A stretch of DNA of 64,000 nucleotides from Desulfonatronum thiodismutans. GTDB lineage: Bacteria > Desulfobacterota > Desulfovibrionia > Desulfovibrionales > Desulfonatronaceae. Under the pieces are notes generated by a model, which searched no databases, had not been told where the DNA came from, and worked only from the letters and a program-made list of their open reading frames with translations. A program made the translations under genes and the position numbers. The stretch is from assembly GCF_000717475.1 (NCBI RefSeq), contig NZ_JPIK01000021.1, forward strand, positions 118,195 through 182,194, given 5' to 3'. Positions 56,102-64,000 of this stretch are shown in pieces (the first letter of the stretch is position 1; every line of letters begins with the position of its first letter).

Positions 56102-56782
56102 ATGCGGCGTGAAGAATGGAAACGACTCTATGGTCAGGAACTGGGTTTTTTCGCGGCGATTTCGGCCAGCGTTACGCATGAAATCAAGAACCATCTGGCG
56201 ATCATCAACGAACAGAATGGGTTGCTGGGGGACATGCTGGCCATGGATGCCGATGACGGCCCAGTCTATCGAAAGCGCCTGAGCAAGGTGGTTCAGGATG
56301 TGGCCGATCAGGTGACCAAGGCGGATGCGGTGGTCCGACGCTTCAACACCTTTGCCCATACGGCCGACAGTCCGGTTGGGGCCGTGGACATCGCTGACTT
56401 TCTGAAGCTGTTTGGGGAGATATCCGCAAGGCTGGCCCGGCGCAAGAGGGCGACCGTGCTCGTGGAGCCGGGTGCTGAATGCGTGACCATCCGGACCAGA
56501 CCCTTTGAGTTGCTGCATCTGTTGTTTTGCGCGATGAACGTCCTGCTTGACTCCGGAACCTCCAAGGGGGCCCTGCGACTCCGGCTGGAGTCAGGTGCCG
56601 AAAAAGTACGTGTCCAGATGATCAGGGACGGGGACAATGGAGCTGTGGGGACGCAATCATCCGATCCGGCCCTGCCACTGCTTCTTCAGCGACTCCAGGC
56701 CTGTCTGGTCTTTGCTTCCAACGGGACGGGCCTTACGCTTGAACTGCCGCTGGAACTCATGGAGGCTCAAGAGGAGAGCTGA
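56102..56782 (+). CDS. Short histidine-kinase-like protein with degenerate ATPase domain
   Basis: 226 residues without membrane segments. A HisKA-type H-box is intact (SVTHEIKNHLAIINEQNG with His26). The C-terminal half has an approximate N-box (LFCAMNVLLDSG) but lacks the G1 DxGxG and G2 GxGLGL motifs, so ATP binding is doubtful. It could act as a phosphotransfer (HPt-like) dimer receiving phosphate from a receiver, or as a scaffold. It converges on the second PEP-synthase-like gene with a 15-bp gap. Confidence 0.7.
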   Translation: MRREEWKRLYGQELGFFAAISASVTHEIKNHLAIINEQNGLLGDMLAMDADDGPVYRKRLSKVVQDVADQVTKADAVVRRFNTFAHTADSPVGAVDIADFLKLFGEISARLARRKRATVLVEPGAECVTIRTRPFELLHLLFCAMNVLLDSGTSKGALRLRLESGAEKVRVQMIRDGDNGAVGTQSSDPALPLLLQRLQACLVFASNGTGLTLELPLELMEAQEES

Positions 56783-56797
56783 ATATATTATCCTTTC

Positions 56798-59407
56798 TCA
56801 AGGCCTTGAATCGTCAAAGTTGAGATTCAGGGCCGTGTTTGGGCGTTGGACAAACGCGATCAGAGCGCCGAGAAAGGCCGCGCGACGGCGTAGTTCCGAC
56901 GGATCGTGGCCCGTGGACCAAGCGCACAAACCGTCAGGGGCGAGTTCCGCGAAGAAGCCGTGAAGCCGGACCGTGTCGACCACCATGCGTTGCACGTCCG
57001 GGAGCGGGGTCCAGGGCGGGAACCACTGCCAGATAAAGCTCAAGGTGTTCATGGATGGCGACGCCTCATGGACCTGAATGTTGAACAAGGCCCGCTCCAA
57101 TGAGAGGTTGAGCAGGGTCGTGCTTTCGGAAAGGATGAATATTCGCGGGCGGGGTGCTGAAAGGGGGCGGACCGAGGCCCGCAGGCGGCGAATGAAGCGC
57201 AAGAGGCGGAACTGGCGGGGAGAATTGGCGTAAAGTGTCCAGTCCGATCGGGCGATGCCCGTCCAGACGGCGTTGAGCATGGGGTGCAGGACCGGATGGA
57301 ACGTCGGTGCGTGGGGCTCCGCTGGGGACGGGCGGCCCATCTGCTTTTCCAGGCACGGATCGTCCAGGTCCAGGACCCACCAGTTCAGCGGATGCGGGAC
57401 CGCCAAGTGATGGAGCAGGCCGGGCGCATACGACAGTTTCAGGATTTGGCGACAAGCCAGCAGCCGACAGACTTGGGCCATGTCCCGAAGACTCTGAACG
57501 TTTTCCGTTGCAATTCGCGGGTCCAAAGGGTTGACCCGACTCAAGGGGGCTACCTGGCTCAGTATCGTGGCCAGGGTCTTGTGGGCGGGGGTTGCCGGTT
57601 GAGCGGGGTCTTGGGTGGGATGGTTGAGCGGTTCGCTTCCGTGAGGGGGCGCGAGCCGTGGGGTAGATGGCGCGAGAACGTTGCGTTGGGTCGCGTCCAC
57701 GACGACATCCTGACCGTTTTGCAGCACGGCTGTGGCGTTGTGGACGCCGCAGATCGCGGGAACCTGGAACTCCCGAGCGATGGAGGCCAGGTGGCTGAAT
57801 ACGCCTCCTGCTTCGACCACCACCGCTGCGACGTGGGGCACAACCCCGGACCAGCGCCGCAAGGGGCGGGTGACGACGAGGACCGCTCCTTCCGGGACGT
57901 GCAGCAGGTCGTTGTTGGTGTGCGCGACAAAGACCCGCCCAGCGTCCAGGCCCGGACAAGCCGTCTCGGTTCCTTGAGCCAGAATGGTATCCTCGTAGGC
58001 GGTCGGGACTGAGGGTGGCCGAGCTGTCGGCGATGGGCCAAGCGGCGCGCCGGAAGAGGAGGCATGGCGAACATGCCGGAGCTGTTGGATAAAGTATTCA
58101 CCATCCTTGGACAGGGCCCACTCCATGCGCAACGGACCGCCGCAATGGGCTTCCAGCTCCATGCCCAACCGGGCTACGTCCATAATCCGCTCGTCCTCCA
58201 GGGTGGGCTGGTCGCGCAGAAAGGGCGGGTTACTCAACAGGGAGACCCCTTCCTCGGCGAGAAAGGCCGTGAATCGTTCCGGTTTATCGACAATCCGCCG
58301 GGCGATGATCCGCGACGACTCGCGAGACACCTCCCATTCGTCCGGCTGAACATAGCCCTCGAAAACGGCCTTGGCCAAGCCGGGGACCGCGAGGACCTGC
58401 ACCAAGGTGGACGCCGAGTCAGCGGAATGCCGGGTGATAATCAGTCCGGCGGCCATGGTGTCCACCATGGCCGAGCAGATCACGGCCATGGGCTGATCCT
58501 CGACCCGCAATCCGCCAATTCGGCGGTGGCGCATGGCCGTCGGCCCATATTGGGAGGCCAGAATCTCCTTGTAGGCCGTAAGCAACAGGTCTTCGCCCAC
58601 GTTGACTTCGGTGCGGTGCAGCCCGGTGAACGAGCGTTCCGGAGGGGCTTCCCCGACGCAACTGGGGCGCAGGACGACACGCACGCCGCGGTGTCCGGCG
58701 GCGGATTCCAGTTCGCGGTACGCGGCCCGGACCGCGGTTTGCAATTGATCCGGCAGCTGGGCGGTGATGATGCGTTGTTGCAGTTCCGAGCTAAGCCGCA
58801 ACCGGTCCACCAACGTGGCGCTTTCGTGAATTTGCAGAAGCCGATTGATTTCGTCCGCCAATCCCTGATGAACCATGAACAGCCGGTACGCCTCGGCGGT
58901 GATCACGAATCCGTCCGGAACACGCCACCCCGAGAGGTTCGAGCGCGGATGCAGCCGACGAATATCTCCCAGCAGGGCCGCTTTGTATCCCACCGCCGGG
59001 ATGTTTTCCGAGTTTGCCTGAGAGAGGGGAACGATCAGCTCCGGGTTTTCCGGCGGCCCTGGAGGCGCGGCGGCGAGGTGGATGGATCGCGCCAGGTCCC
59101 GAAACGGCCCTTCGATGCCGCTCAAATCCCGCGTGCTCATTTCCCGGACGGAGCGCAGCATGGCGCAGATCGAAACGCACATACGGGTGCTCTGGGCCCG
59201 CAAAGTGGTCATGGTCGGCGGGGAGGTGTCTCGGGAGGCGAGTTCACACTCAGCGACGCGGCTGAGAAATTCGGCATCAGCGTCGGCGAGCCGGGTCCAG
59301 GCCTGCTTCAGTCCGGGCAGATCCTTCACAATACGGGATACGGACTCCTCGCGTTTGCGAGCGGTCGTGGGCAATTGCTCAAGGAACCGGGAGAGAGTGG
59401 TGGGCAT
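56798..59407 (-). CDS. Second PEP-synthase-like protein, more degenerate
   Basis: 869 residues, paralogous to the protein at 46684-49341. The N-terminal 130 residues are unassigned; the ATP-grasp part is seen at about 140-470, but its canonical RSSA motif reads RPSC (VLRPSCVGEAPPERSFTG). The swivelling domain has AGGVFSHLASIARE with His539. The C-terminus shares LNWWVLDLDD with the first copy and has no PEP-binding barrel. Weakened nucleotide-binding residues suggest loss of enzyme activity with retention of binding. It is the last gene of a leftward run that begins with the histidine kinase at 61858. Confidence 0.75.
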   Translation of the reverse strand: MPTTLSRFLEQLPTTARKREESVSRIVKDLPGLKQAWTRLADADAEFLSRVAECELASRDTSPPTMTTLRAQSTRMCVSICAMLRSVREMSTRDLSGIEGPFRDLARSIHLAAAPPGPPENPELIVPLSQANSENIPAVGYKAALLGDIRRLHPRSNLSGWRVPDGFVITAEAYRLFMVHQGLADEINRLLQIHESATLVDRLRLSSELQQRIITAQLPDQLQTAVRAAYRELESAAGHRGVRVVLRPSCVGEAPPERSFTGLHRTEVNVGEDLLLTAYKEILASQYGPTAMRHRRIGGLRVEDQPMAVICSAMVDTMAAGLIITRHSADSASTLVQVLAVPGLAKAVFEGYVQPDEWEVSRESSRIIARRIVDKPERFTAFLAEEGVSLLSNPPFLRDQPTLEDERIMDVARLGMELEAHCGGPLRMEWALSKDGEYFIQQLRHVRHASSSGAPLGPSPTARPPSVPTAYEDTILAQGTETACPGLDAGRVFVAHTNNDLLHVPEGAVLVVTRPLRRWSGVVPHVAAVVVEAGGVFSHLASIAREFQVPAICGVHNATAVLQNGQDVVVDATQRNVLAPSTPRLAPPHGSEPLNHPTQDPAQPATPAHKTLATILSQVAPLSRVNPLDPRIATENVQSLRDMAQVCRLLACRQILKLSYAPGLLHHLAVPHPLNWWVLDLDDPCLEKQMGRPSPAEPHAPTFHPVLHPMLNAVWTGIARSDWTLYANSPRQFRLLRFIRRLRASVRPLSAPRPRIFILSESTTLLNLSLERALFNIQVHEASPSMNTLSFIWQWFPPWTPLPDVQRMVVDTVRLHGFFAELAPDGLCAWSTGHDPSELRRRAAFLGALIAFVQRPNTALNLNFDDSRP

Positions 59408-59451
59408 GATCTGGAATGAAGCGGGGGAAAAGAAACCGCGGTGACGGCGGA

Positions 59452-59844
59452 TCAGGCTTGGACGGGTTCAGGTCGGACGATGGTGGACGCAGCCTCATGG
59501 ATTTTGGACAGAATCTCGTCCAGATTGCCTGGCTTCATCAGGTAGTCCAGCGCACCCAGTTGCCGGGCGGTTTGGGCGGATTCCATAGAGGCGTATCCTG
59601 TGAGCACGACGACCTGGGTGGCGGGGTGGCGCTGCTTGAGCACCTGGAGCAGATCCAGGCCGTCCATGTCCGACATGCGCAGATCCAGGAGCACAACGTC
59701 CGCGGGGTCCTCGGCCATCATTTCCAGAGCCGTCCGGCCTCCTTGGGCCCCGCGGATGATGAAATTGCGCTTTTGCAGCCGTTTGACCAGAGGAACTCGG
59801 AAGTCGTCCTGGTCGTCCACCACCAACACGTTGGTCCGCTTCAC
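59452..59844 (-). CDS. Stand-alone response regulator (receiver only)
   Basis: 130 residues, one receiver with VLVVDDQDDFRVPL, phosphoacceptor D54 (VLLDLRMSDMDG) and KP in the last strand. No output domain. The start is GTG 59844, overlapping the stop of the preceding receiver gene by 4 bp. It is the third of three consecutive receiver-only genes downstream of a histidine kinase. Confidence 0.9.
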   Translation of the reverse strand: MKRTNVLVVDDQDDFRVPLVKRLQKRNFIIRGAQGGRTALEMMAEDPADVVLLDLRMSDMDGLDLLQVLKQRHPATQVVVLTGYASMESAQTARQLGALDYLMKPGNLDEILSKIHEAASTIVRPEPVQA

Positions 59845-60251
59845 GCGGCCTGCGTCCCTGGATGGTGTGCCAGGGCACTGATTTTGATCAGCAGCTCGTC
59901 CAGATCACAGGGCTTCATTAGGTAGTCCGCCGCTCCCAAGGCCAGACCTTCCCTGGCGGCCTGTTCCGATCCGTGTCCGGTCAGAATGATCACCGGCATG
60001 GCCGGGTCCAGGATCTTGAAGATTTTCAACACCTCGATGCCGTCCAAGTCCTCCATTTTCAGGTCCAGTACGGCGACGTCAAAGGATCGTCCGCGCAGGG
60101 CGCGAACGCCTTCCTTGCCGGAGAGGACGGAGGTCACGGAGACGTCGCGTCGACGCAGACGCTTGGTCAGAACGTCGACGAAGCCCTGTTCATCGTCCAC
60201 CAGCAGAACGTGCAGGGCCGCCAGGGGAGAGGTTCGGGAAGCGGTGGGCAT
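59841..60251 (-). CDS. Stand-alone response regulator (receiver only)
   Basis: 136 residues with VLLVDDEQGFVDVL, D63 in AVLDLKMEDLDG, T in VIILTGHG and KP in the last strand (LMKPCDLDELL). No output domain. It lies 11 bp downstream of the first receiver gene and overlaps the third by 4 bp, so the three are cotranscribed. Confidence 0.9.
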   Translation of the reverse strand: MPTASRTSPLAALHVLLVDDEQGFVDVLTKRLRRRDVSVTSVLSGKEGVRALRGRSFDVAVLDLKMEDLDGIEVLKIFKILDPAMPVIILTGHGSEQAAREGLALGAADYLMKPCDLDELLIKISALAHHPGTQAA

Positions 60252-60262
60252 GGATTCGAAAA

Positions 60263-60694
60263 TCAGGCTCGTCGATGCATGACTTCCCTGGCTTCGGCCT
60301 CGCGGATCTTTTCTTCCCGCTCGCGCTTGACCCGCTCGGCTTTTTTGACCTTTTCCACCAGATCGTCGATTTCCGCCGGCTTCATCAGGTAGTCAAACGC
60401 ACCCAGCTTCATGCCGTCAATGGCCGACTCCACGGTGCCGTGACCGGTGAGCATGATCACCTCAACCAGGGGGAAGCGGTTCTTGATTTCCTTAAGCGTG
60501 GCGATTCCGTCCATGCCGGGCATTTTCACGTCCAGGACAGCGATGTCGATGTCGTGGTGCTTGTCCAGCTGGTCCAGGGCCTCTTGTCCGCTGTAGGCGG
60601 TGAAGATTTCGAAGTCCCGCTTGGACAACCGTTTGACCATGGTGTCCACGAATGGAACTTCATCGTCCACGAGAAGAATCTTTGCCAGTGACAT
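60263..60694 (-). CDS. Stand-alone response regulator with charged C-terminal helix
   Basis: 143 residues. The receiver has ILLVDDEVPFVDTM and phosphoacceptor D55 (VLDVKMPGMDG), Thr in MLTGHG and KP in LMKPAEIDDL. A highly charged Arg/Glu/Lys helix of about 25 residues ends the protein. ATG 60694 has CCGGAGG upstream; a longer frame to 60733 lacks one. First of three receiver-only genes and downstream of the histidine kinase at 60833-61858. Confidence 0.9.
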   Translation of the reverse strand: MSLAKILLVDDEVPFVDTMVKRLSKRDFEIFTAYSGQEALDQLDKHHDIDIAVLDVKMPGMDGIATLKEIKNRFPLVEVIMLTGHGTVESAIDGMKLGAFDYLMKPAEIDDLVEKVKKAERVKREREEKIREAEAREVMHRRA

Positions 60695-60832
60695 GTGCAG
60701 CCTCCGGGGTTGGTTGTTCAAAGGATGAGACAAAAGTCTCCGTTTCTGTCGTCGGCGTGGGATTGACGCACGGTAAATTTTTCACAAAGAAGTCTGGGTG
60801 AGTTCGAAGCGATCGTGCTTTTCCATCCGCGG

Positions 60833-61858
60833 TCATGTCCTCGCGCTCTCGGCAACTTTCCGCTCTTTTGGGTCCTTGGTCAAGGGGAGACGGATGGTGA
60901 TGGTCGTGCCGACGTTGACCTGGCTGGCCACGGTGATGTCGCCGCCCATGTTTTTGATGATCGTGTAGCAGATCGAAAGCCCCAGGCCGGTGCCCTTGCC
61001 CACGGGTTTCGTGGTGAAGAACGGGTCGAAAATCCGGGAAAGGTTGGCTTTGGGAATGCCCATGCCCGTGTCCGCGACGGCAATCTCGGCCATGTCTCCG
61101 ACGGTGTGCGTGGTGACGGTGATCGTCCCGCCCCTGCTTTCCAAGGCGTCCAGGGCGTTGTTGAACAGGTTCAGAAGAACCTGCTGCATTTCCGAGGCTG
61201 AAGCGGTGATGGGCGGCAGATCATCCGCCAGGTGCAGTTCGATTCGGGCGTTGGCGTAACGGGCGTGATTTTCAGACAAGGCGCCGACGTCTCGGATCAT
61301 GGCGTTCAGATGTACCTCTTGCATCCGCAGATCGGACTTGCGGGCGAAGCTGAGCATCTTGTGGGTGATGTCCTTGCAGCGGGCGCCTTGGGTTCGGATC
61401 TGACCCAACGCTCGGCGCAACTCTTCGAAGTTCCGGGAGTTGGCCATTTCGGCGTCTTCTTGCAGCAAATCTTCCATCCACCCGGCCTCTTCGACCATGA
61501 TTGCCACAGGATTGTTGATTTCATGGGCGATGCCCGCGGCCAGTTCGCCGATAGAGGCCATTTTCCCGGCCTCGATGAACTGCTCACTCATGGTCTCCAT
61601 GGTCAAGGACTCTCGTAGCGCTTCGCAAGCCAGGCAACGGCGCAGCAGGACCATCGCCGCGCCGATGCCGAACAGGCCGATGCCAAGCAGTCCGGCCAGG
61701 ATGACACGCAAAGTGTAGCTTTCAGGGGCCAGAACGGCGGGCGGTGAGGTTGCCAGGCTGAGCCAAAACACCGTCATGGCGGCCAAGTAGGGCAGGGTTG
61801 CGAGGCCGACGGCCATGAGCACCGTTGTGGATCGAAGTCGGGAAGCGTGTTCGGGCAT
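60833..61858 (-). CDS. Histidine kinase with two membrane helices
   Basis: 341 residues. Two hydrophobic helices (about 10-30 and 45-70) with a very short external loop make it an intramembrane-type sensor. The H-box MASIGELAAGIAHEINNP has His112. N-box LLNLFNNALDALES, G1 DTGMGIPKANL and G2 GTGLGLSI are all intact. It heads a leftward cluster with three receiver-only regulators and the second PEP-synthase-like gene, so it probably phosphorylates one or more of those receivers. Confidence 0.92.
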   Translation of the reverse strand: MPEHASRLRSTTVLMAVGLATLPYLAAMTVFWLSLATSPPAVLAPESYTLRVILAGLLGIGLFGIGAAMVLLRRCLACEALRESLTMETMSEQFIEAGKMASIGELAAGIAHEINNPVAIMVEEAGWMEDLLQEDAEMANSRNFEELRRALGQIRTQGARCKDITHKMLSFARKSDLRMQEVHLNAMIRDVGALSENHARYANARIELHLADDLPPITASASEMQQVLLNLFNNALDALESRGGTITVTTHTVGDMAEIAVADTGMGIPKANLSRIFDPFFTTKPVGKGTGLGLSICYTIIKNMGGDITVASQVNVGTTITIRLPLTKDPKERKVAESART

Positions 61859-61971
61859 GGGCCGTTTCCTTGTGATTCATCCTTGCAAGTCAGCTATGAT
61901 TGCCTTTATCCTTGGCTGGTGATTTGTTCAAGTGGCCGGACGTCTTGTGATAATGATAATGGAGTCTTGAA

Positions 61972-63465
61972 TTGTTTGAAATACATGGGTTGTTTCCCTT
62001 GGCGGTTTCATTTCAGGGATTGTTGGATGAAATCCCGCTGGGTGCGATGATTTTGGATCGGGAAAGACGGATCGTGGCCGTGAACCGGGCCATGGAAGCG
62101 TTGACCGGTTTTGATCGACGGGATTGCCGCGGAGTTCGATGTGCGCATATTCTGCGCAACGCCGTATGCATCGAGAACTGTCCGGTGGAGCGGGAGCGGT
62201 TTGACCAGGAAACGGCACCCTGTTGCCTGGATGGCAACATCATCAACCGTGACCGCAAGAAGATTCCGGTTCGGATATCCGTGACTCCGGTGAAAGACGT
62301 GGGGGGCGGGTGTTGCGGGTATCTGGAAACCGTGGAGAACACGCAACACTCCGGAGAGTGGTCCTGGAAGGCTCACCATGCCGCTCGCTTCGGACACCTG
62401 ATCGGCAACAGTCCCCAGATGGAGCGCATCTTCCATATTCTGCCCATGGTCGGACAGACGGATTCGTCCGTGCTGATCACCGGTGAAACCGGGACCGGGA
62501 AGGACATCATCGCCGAGGCCATTCATCTTGCGTCGGACCGGGGCAAGGGTGCGTTCATCAAGGTCAACTGCGGGGCTCTGCCGGAAACGCTTTTGGAATC
62601 CGAACTCTTCGGCCATCAAAAAGGCGCCTTTACCGGAGCCACGGAAAGCAAGCCCGGACGGTTCAAGCTGGCTCACAACGGTACCTTGTTTCTTACGGAA
62701 ATCGGGGATCTTCCTCTGGGGTTGCAAACCAAACTCCTAACCTTTCTGGACGATAAGACTGTTTTTCCCTTGGGCAGCGGCCAGGGAACCAAGGTCAACG
62801 TTCGAATCATCGCCGCGACATTACGGGATCTTGAAGCCATGGTCCGGTCCGGTCAATTCCGCAGCGATCTCCTGTTTCGATTGAACGTGATCCGGATTCA
62901 TCTGCCGCCGCTACGTGAACGCGAGGGCGACGTGCGGCGGCTTCTGGACCAGTTCCTGCGCACCTTTGCCATGCAGGCCAGCAAGACGATCTCTGGGTTC
63001 TCTCCGGAAGCTCTGGACGTCCTGCTGGACTACGATTATCCGGGTAATGTCCGGGAGTTGAAGAATATCGTGGAGTATGCCGCGACCTTCTGTTTCACGG
63101 AAACAGTTCAGCGCGTCCATCTGCCGGACTACCTGCTTCGGGGAGAACGTCCTGAGGCCGACTCCACCTCCAGGCAAATCGCCGTTCGCGGGAATCGACG
63201 GAGCTTCCCGGACGAGGCTCGTCCCGGCCCGCACGATAATTTATGGGATGAAGCCCAAGGAAGAGGAACGATTTCCGAGGTGAACGATCCATTGAGTGTT
63301 CCTCAGGGCGTCCCAACGGGCTCGACCTGGAAGGACATGGAAAAACAGATGATCCTGGAAGCGCTGCGGACGGCCAAGGGCAAACGCGGTCAAGCCGCGG
63401 ACGCCCTTGGTTGGGGGCGGAGCACCTTGTGGCGGAAAATGAAGCTTCTGGGGTTGGATACCTGA
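61972..63465 (+). CDS. PAS-domain sigma-54 enhancer-binding activator
   Basis: 497 residues. An N-terminal PAS domain (about 18-125) carries Cys52, Cys57, Cys66 and Cys70 in a C-x4-C-x8-C-x3-C pattern that could bind a metal or sense redox. The AAA+ domain has Walker A GETGTGKD at 171-178, the sigma-54 contact loop GAFTGA at 218-223, and sensor/arginine-finger motifs. The C-terminus is a Fis-type helix-turn-helix (QAADALGWGRSTLWRKMKLLG). There is no receiver, so it is controlled by the PAS domain rather than by phosphorylation. TTG 61972 with GGAG upstream is the start. It is the leading candidate for activating the sigma-54 promoter at 42631-42645. Confidence 0.9.
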   Translation: MFEIHGLFPLAVSFQGLLDEIPLGAMILDRERRIVAVNRAMEALTGFDRRDCRGVRCAHILRNAVCIENCPVERERFDQETAPCCLDGNIINRDRKKIPVRISVTPVKDVGGGCCGYLETVENTQHSGEWSWKAHHAARFGHLIGNSPQMERIFHILPMVGQTDSSVLITGETGTGKDIIAEAIHLASDRGKGAFIKVNCGALPETLLESELFGHQKGAFTGATESKPGRFKLAHNGTLFLTEIGDLPLGLQTKLLTFLDDKTVFPLGSGQGTKVNVRIIAATLRDLEAMVRSGQFRSDLLFRLNVIRIHLPPLREREGDVRRLLDQFLRTFAMQASKTISGFSPEALDVLLDYDYPGNVRELKNIVEYAATFCFTETVQRVHLPDYLLRGERPEADSTSRQIAVRGNRRSFPDEARPGPHDNLWDEAQGRGTISEVNDPLSVPQGVPTGSTWKDMEKQMILEALRTAKGKRGQAADALGWGRSTLWRKMKLLGLDT

Positions 63466-63501
63466 AGCGCCGAAGCGGTCACTCTCAAGGAGAACAAGGG
63501 C

Positions 63502-63885
63502 ATGGAAAACGTGAGGATGCTGCTGGTGGACGACGAGGCGGATTTTTTATCCGCCATCATCAAGCGTTTGAATCACCGCGGTTACGACGTACACGGGGCC
63601 GCTGGCGGAGACGAGGCCCTGGAACTGCTCCAGCGCTTCGAAATCGACGTAGTGGTCATGGACGTAAAGATGCCCGGGCGGGACGGGCTGAGCCTGCTCC
63701 AGGAAATCAAGGACCGCTGGCCCTTGGTGGAGGTGATCATGCTCACAGGACATGCCTCCGTGGAGTCCGGAATCCGAGGCATGGAACTCGGAGCCTTCGA
63801 CTACCTGATGAAACCCGCCAAACTGGACGAACTGCTCCAAAAGGTCCGACAGGCGGTGGAGCGGAAACGGCTGCGGGAGAGGTAA
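63502..63885 (+). CDS. Stand-alone response regulator (receiver only)
   Basis: 127 residues. One receiver with MLLVDDEADFLSAI, phosphoacceptor D54 (VVMDVKMPGRDG), Thr in MLTGHA and KP in LMKPAKLDEL. No output domain. It closely resembles the receiver at 60263-60694. ATG 63502 has AAGGAG upstream. It follows the sigma-54 activator by 36 bp and is likely cotranscribed with it. Confidence 0.92.
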   Translation: MENVRMLLVDDEADFLSAIIKRLNHRGYDVHGAAGGDEALELLQRFEIDVVVMDVKMPGRDGLSLLQEIKDRWPLVEVIMLTGHASVESGIRGMELGAFDYLMKPAKLDELLQKVRQAVERKRLRER

Positions 63886-63931
63886 GGGTATAAGCCTCAA
63901 CTTTCGGGGTTGCGGCCTGCTGAGCAACCAT

Positions 63932-64000
63932 TTACGATGCTTGCCATAATTCCTGGTTCAAGCCGAAGAACTCGAAAGCTGCACCGGATACTTCGGGAAT
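63932..64000 (-). CDS. Possible C-terminal fragment of a gene entering from the right
   Basis: On the minus strand a frame enters at base 64000 and ends at TAA 63934-63932, giving 23 codons ending AFEFFGLNQELWQAS. The residue composition is protein-like, but the piece is too short to identify. The 46 bp between it and the receiver gene show no clear terminator. Confidence 0.3.
   Translation of the reverse strand: MPEVSGAAFEFFGLNQELWQAS

Noticed and set aside
57284..58012. Antisense 242-codon frame opposite the second PEP-synthase-like gene
   Set aside because: No family resemblance and no ribosome-binding site; the minus-strand frame carries the ATP-grasp and swivelling-His motifs.

Overview
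The window is about 60% G+C, densely coded and bacterial. The gene set points to an anaerobic, salt-adapted Desulfovibrionales-like deltaproteobacterium (an inference from gene content, not from a marker gene). Supporting signs are an intact selenocysteine tRNA, two tandem anion permeases of the DASS/SLC13 family plus a third SLC13 permease and a TauE-type exporter, a NifX-like protein, and osmoadaptation genes (a BCCT-type compatible-solute transporter, a fused trehalose-phosphate synthase/phosphatase, and an orphan MrpE). No rRNA, CRISPR array or transposase gene is visible.

Layout. 1-9 kb: a left-truncated multi-PAS histidine kinase with an N-terminal XRE helix-turn-helix, a StbD/StbE toxin-antitoxin pair, mrpE, a BCCT transporter, and a cNMP/CBS/nucleotidyltransferase protein overlapping a DnaQ-like exonuclease. 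9.4-18 kb: a type III-like restriction-modification island with a giant beta-class Mod, an AlbA/Schlafen-type protein and a Res helicase-nuclease. The Mod target-recognition region is a sharply AT-rich 780-bp patch, which looks like a domain swap. 18-36 kb: mostly housekeeping genes (pyk, the trehalose gene, argF-argG-argH, selC, ftsH-folP-cdaA-ybbR-glmM, galU, priA), with several hairpin-rich intergenic repeats.

36.5-64 kb is the most unusual part: a transport-and-signalling region. A three-gene module (phosphoacceptor-less receiver, CBS-pair protein, DASS permease) occurs twice in tandem, and the upstream copy has a consensus sigma-54 promoter with a perfect dyad upstream. Around it lie a TetR regulator, a NifX-like protein, a TauE permease with a small membrane protein, two PEP-synthase-like proteins without the usual C-terminal barrel, two paralogous fusions of a degenerate cytidylate-kinase-like domain to a receiver, an SLC13/TrkA-C permease, two apparently complete histidine kinases and one degenerate one, six stand-alone receivers, and one sigma-54 activator. 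There are ten receiver domains in about 25 kb, none fused to a DNA-binding output. The working hypothesis is that anion transport and PEP/nucleotide-type enzymes are tied to a branched phosphorelay, with the sigma-54 activator as one of the few transcriptional outputs.
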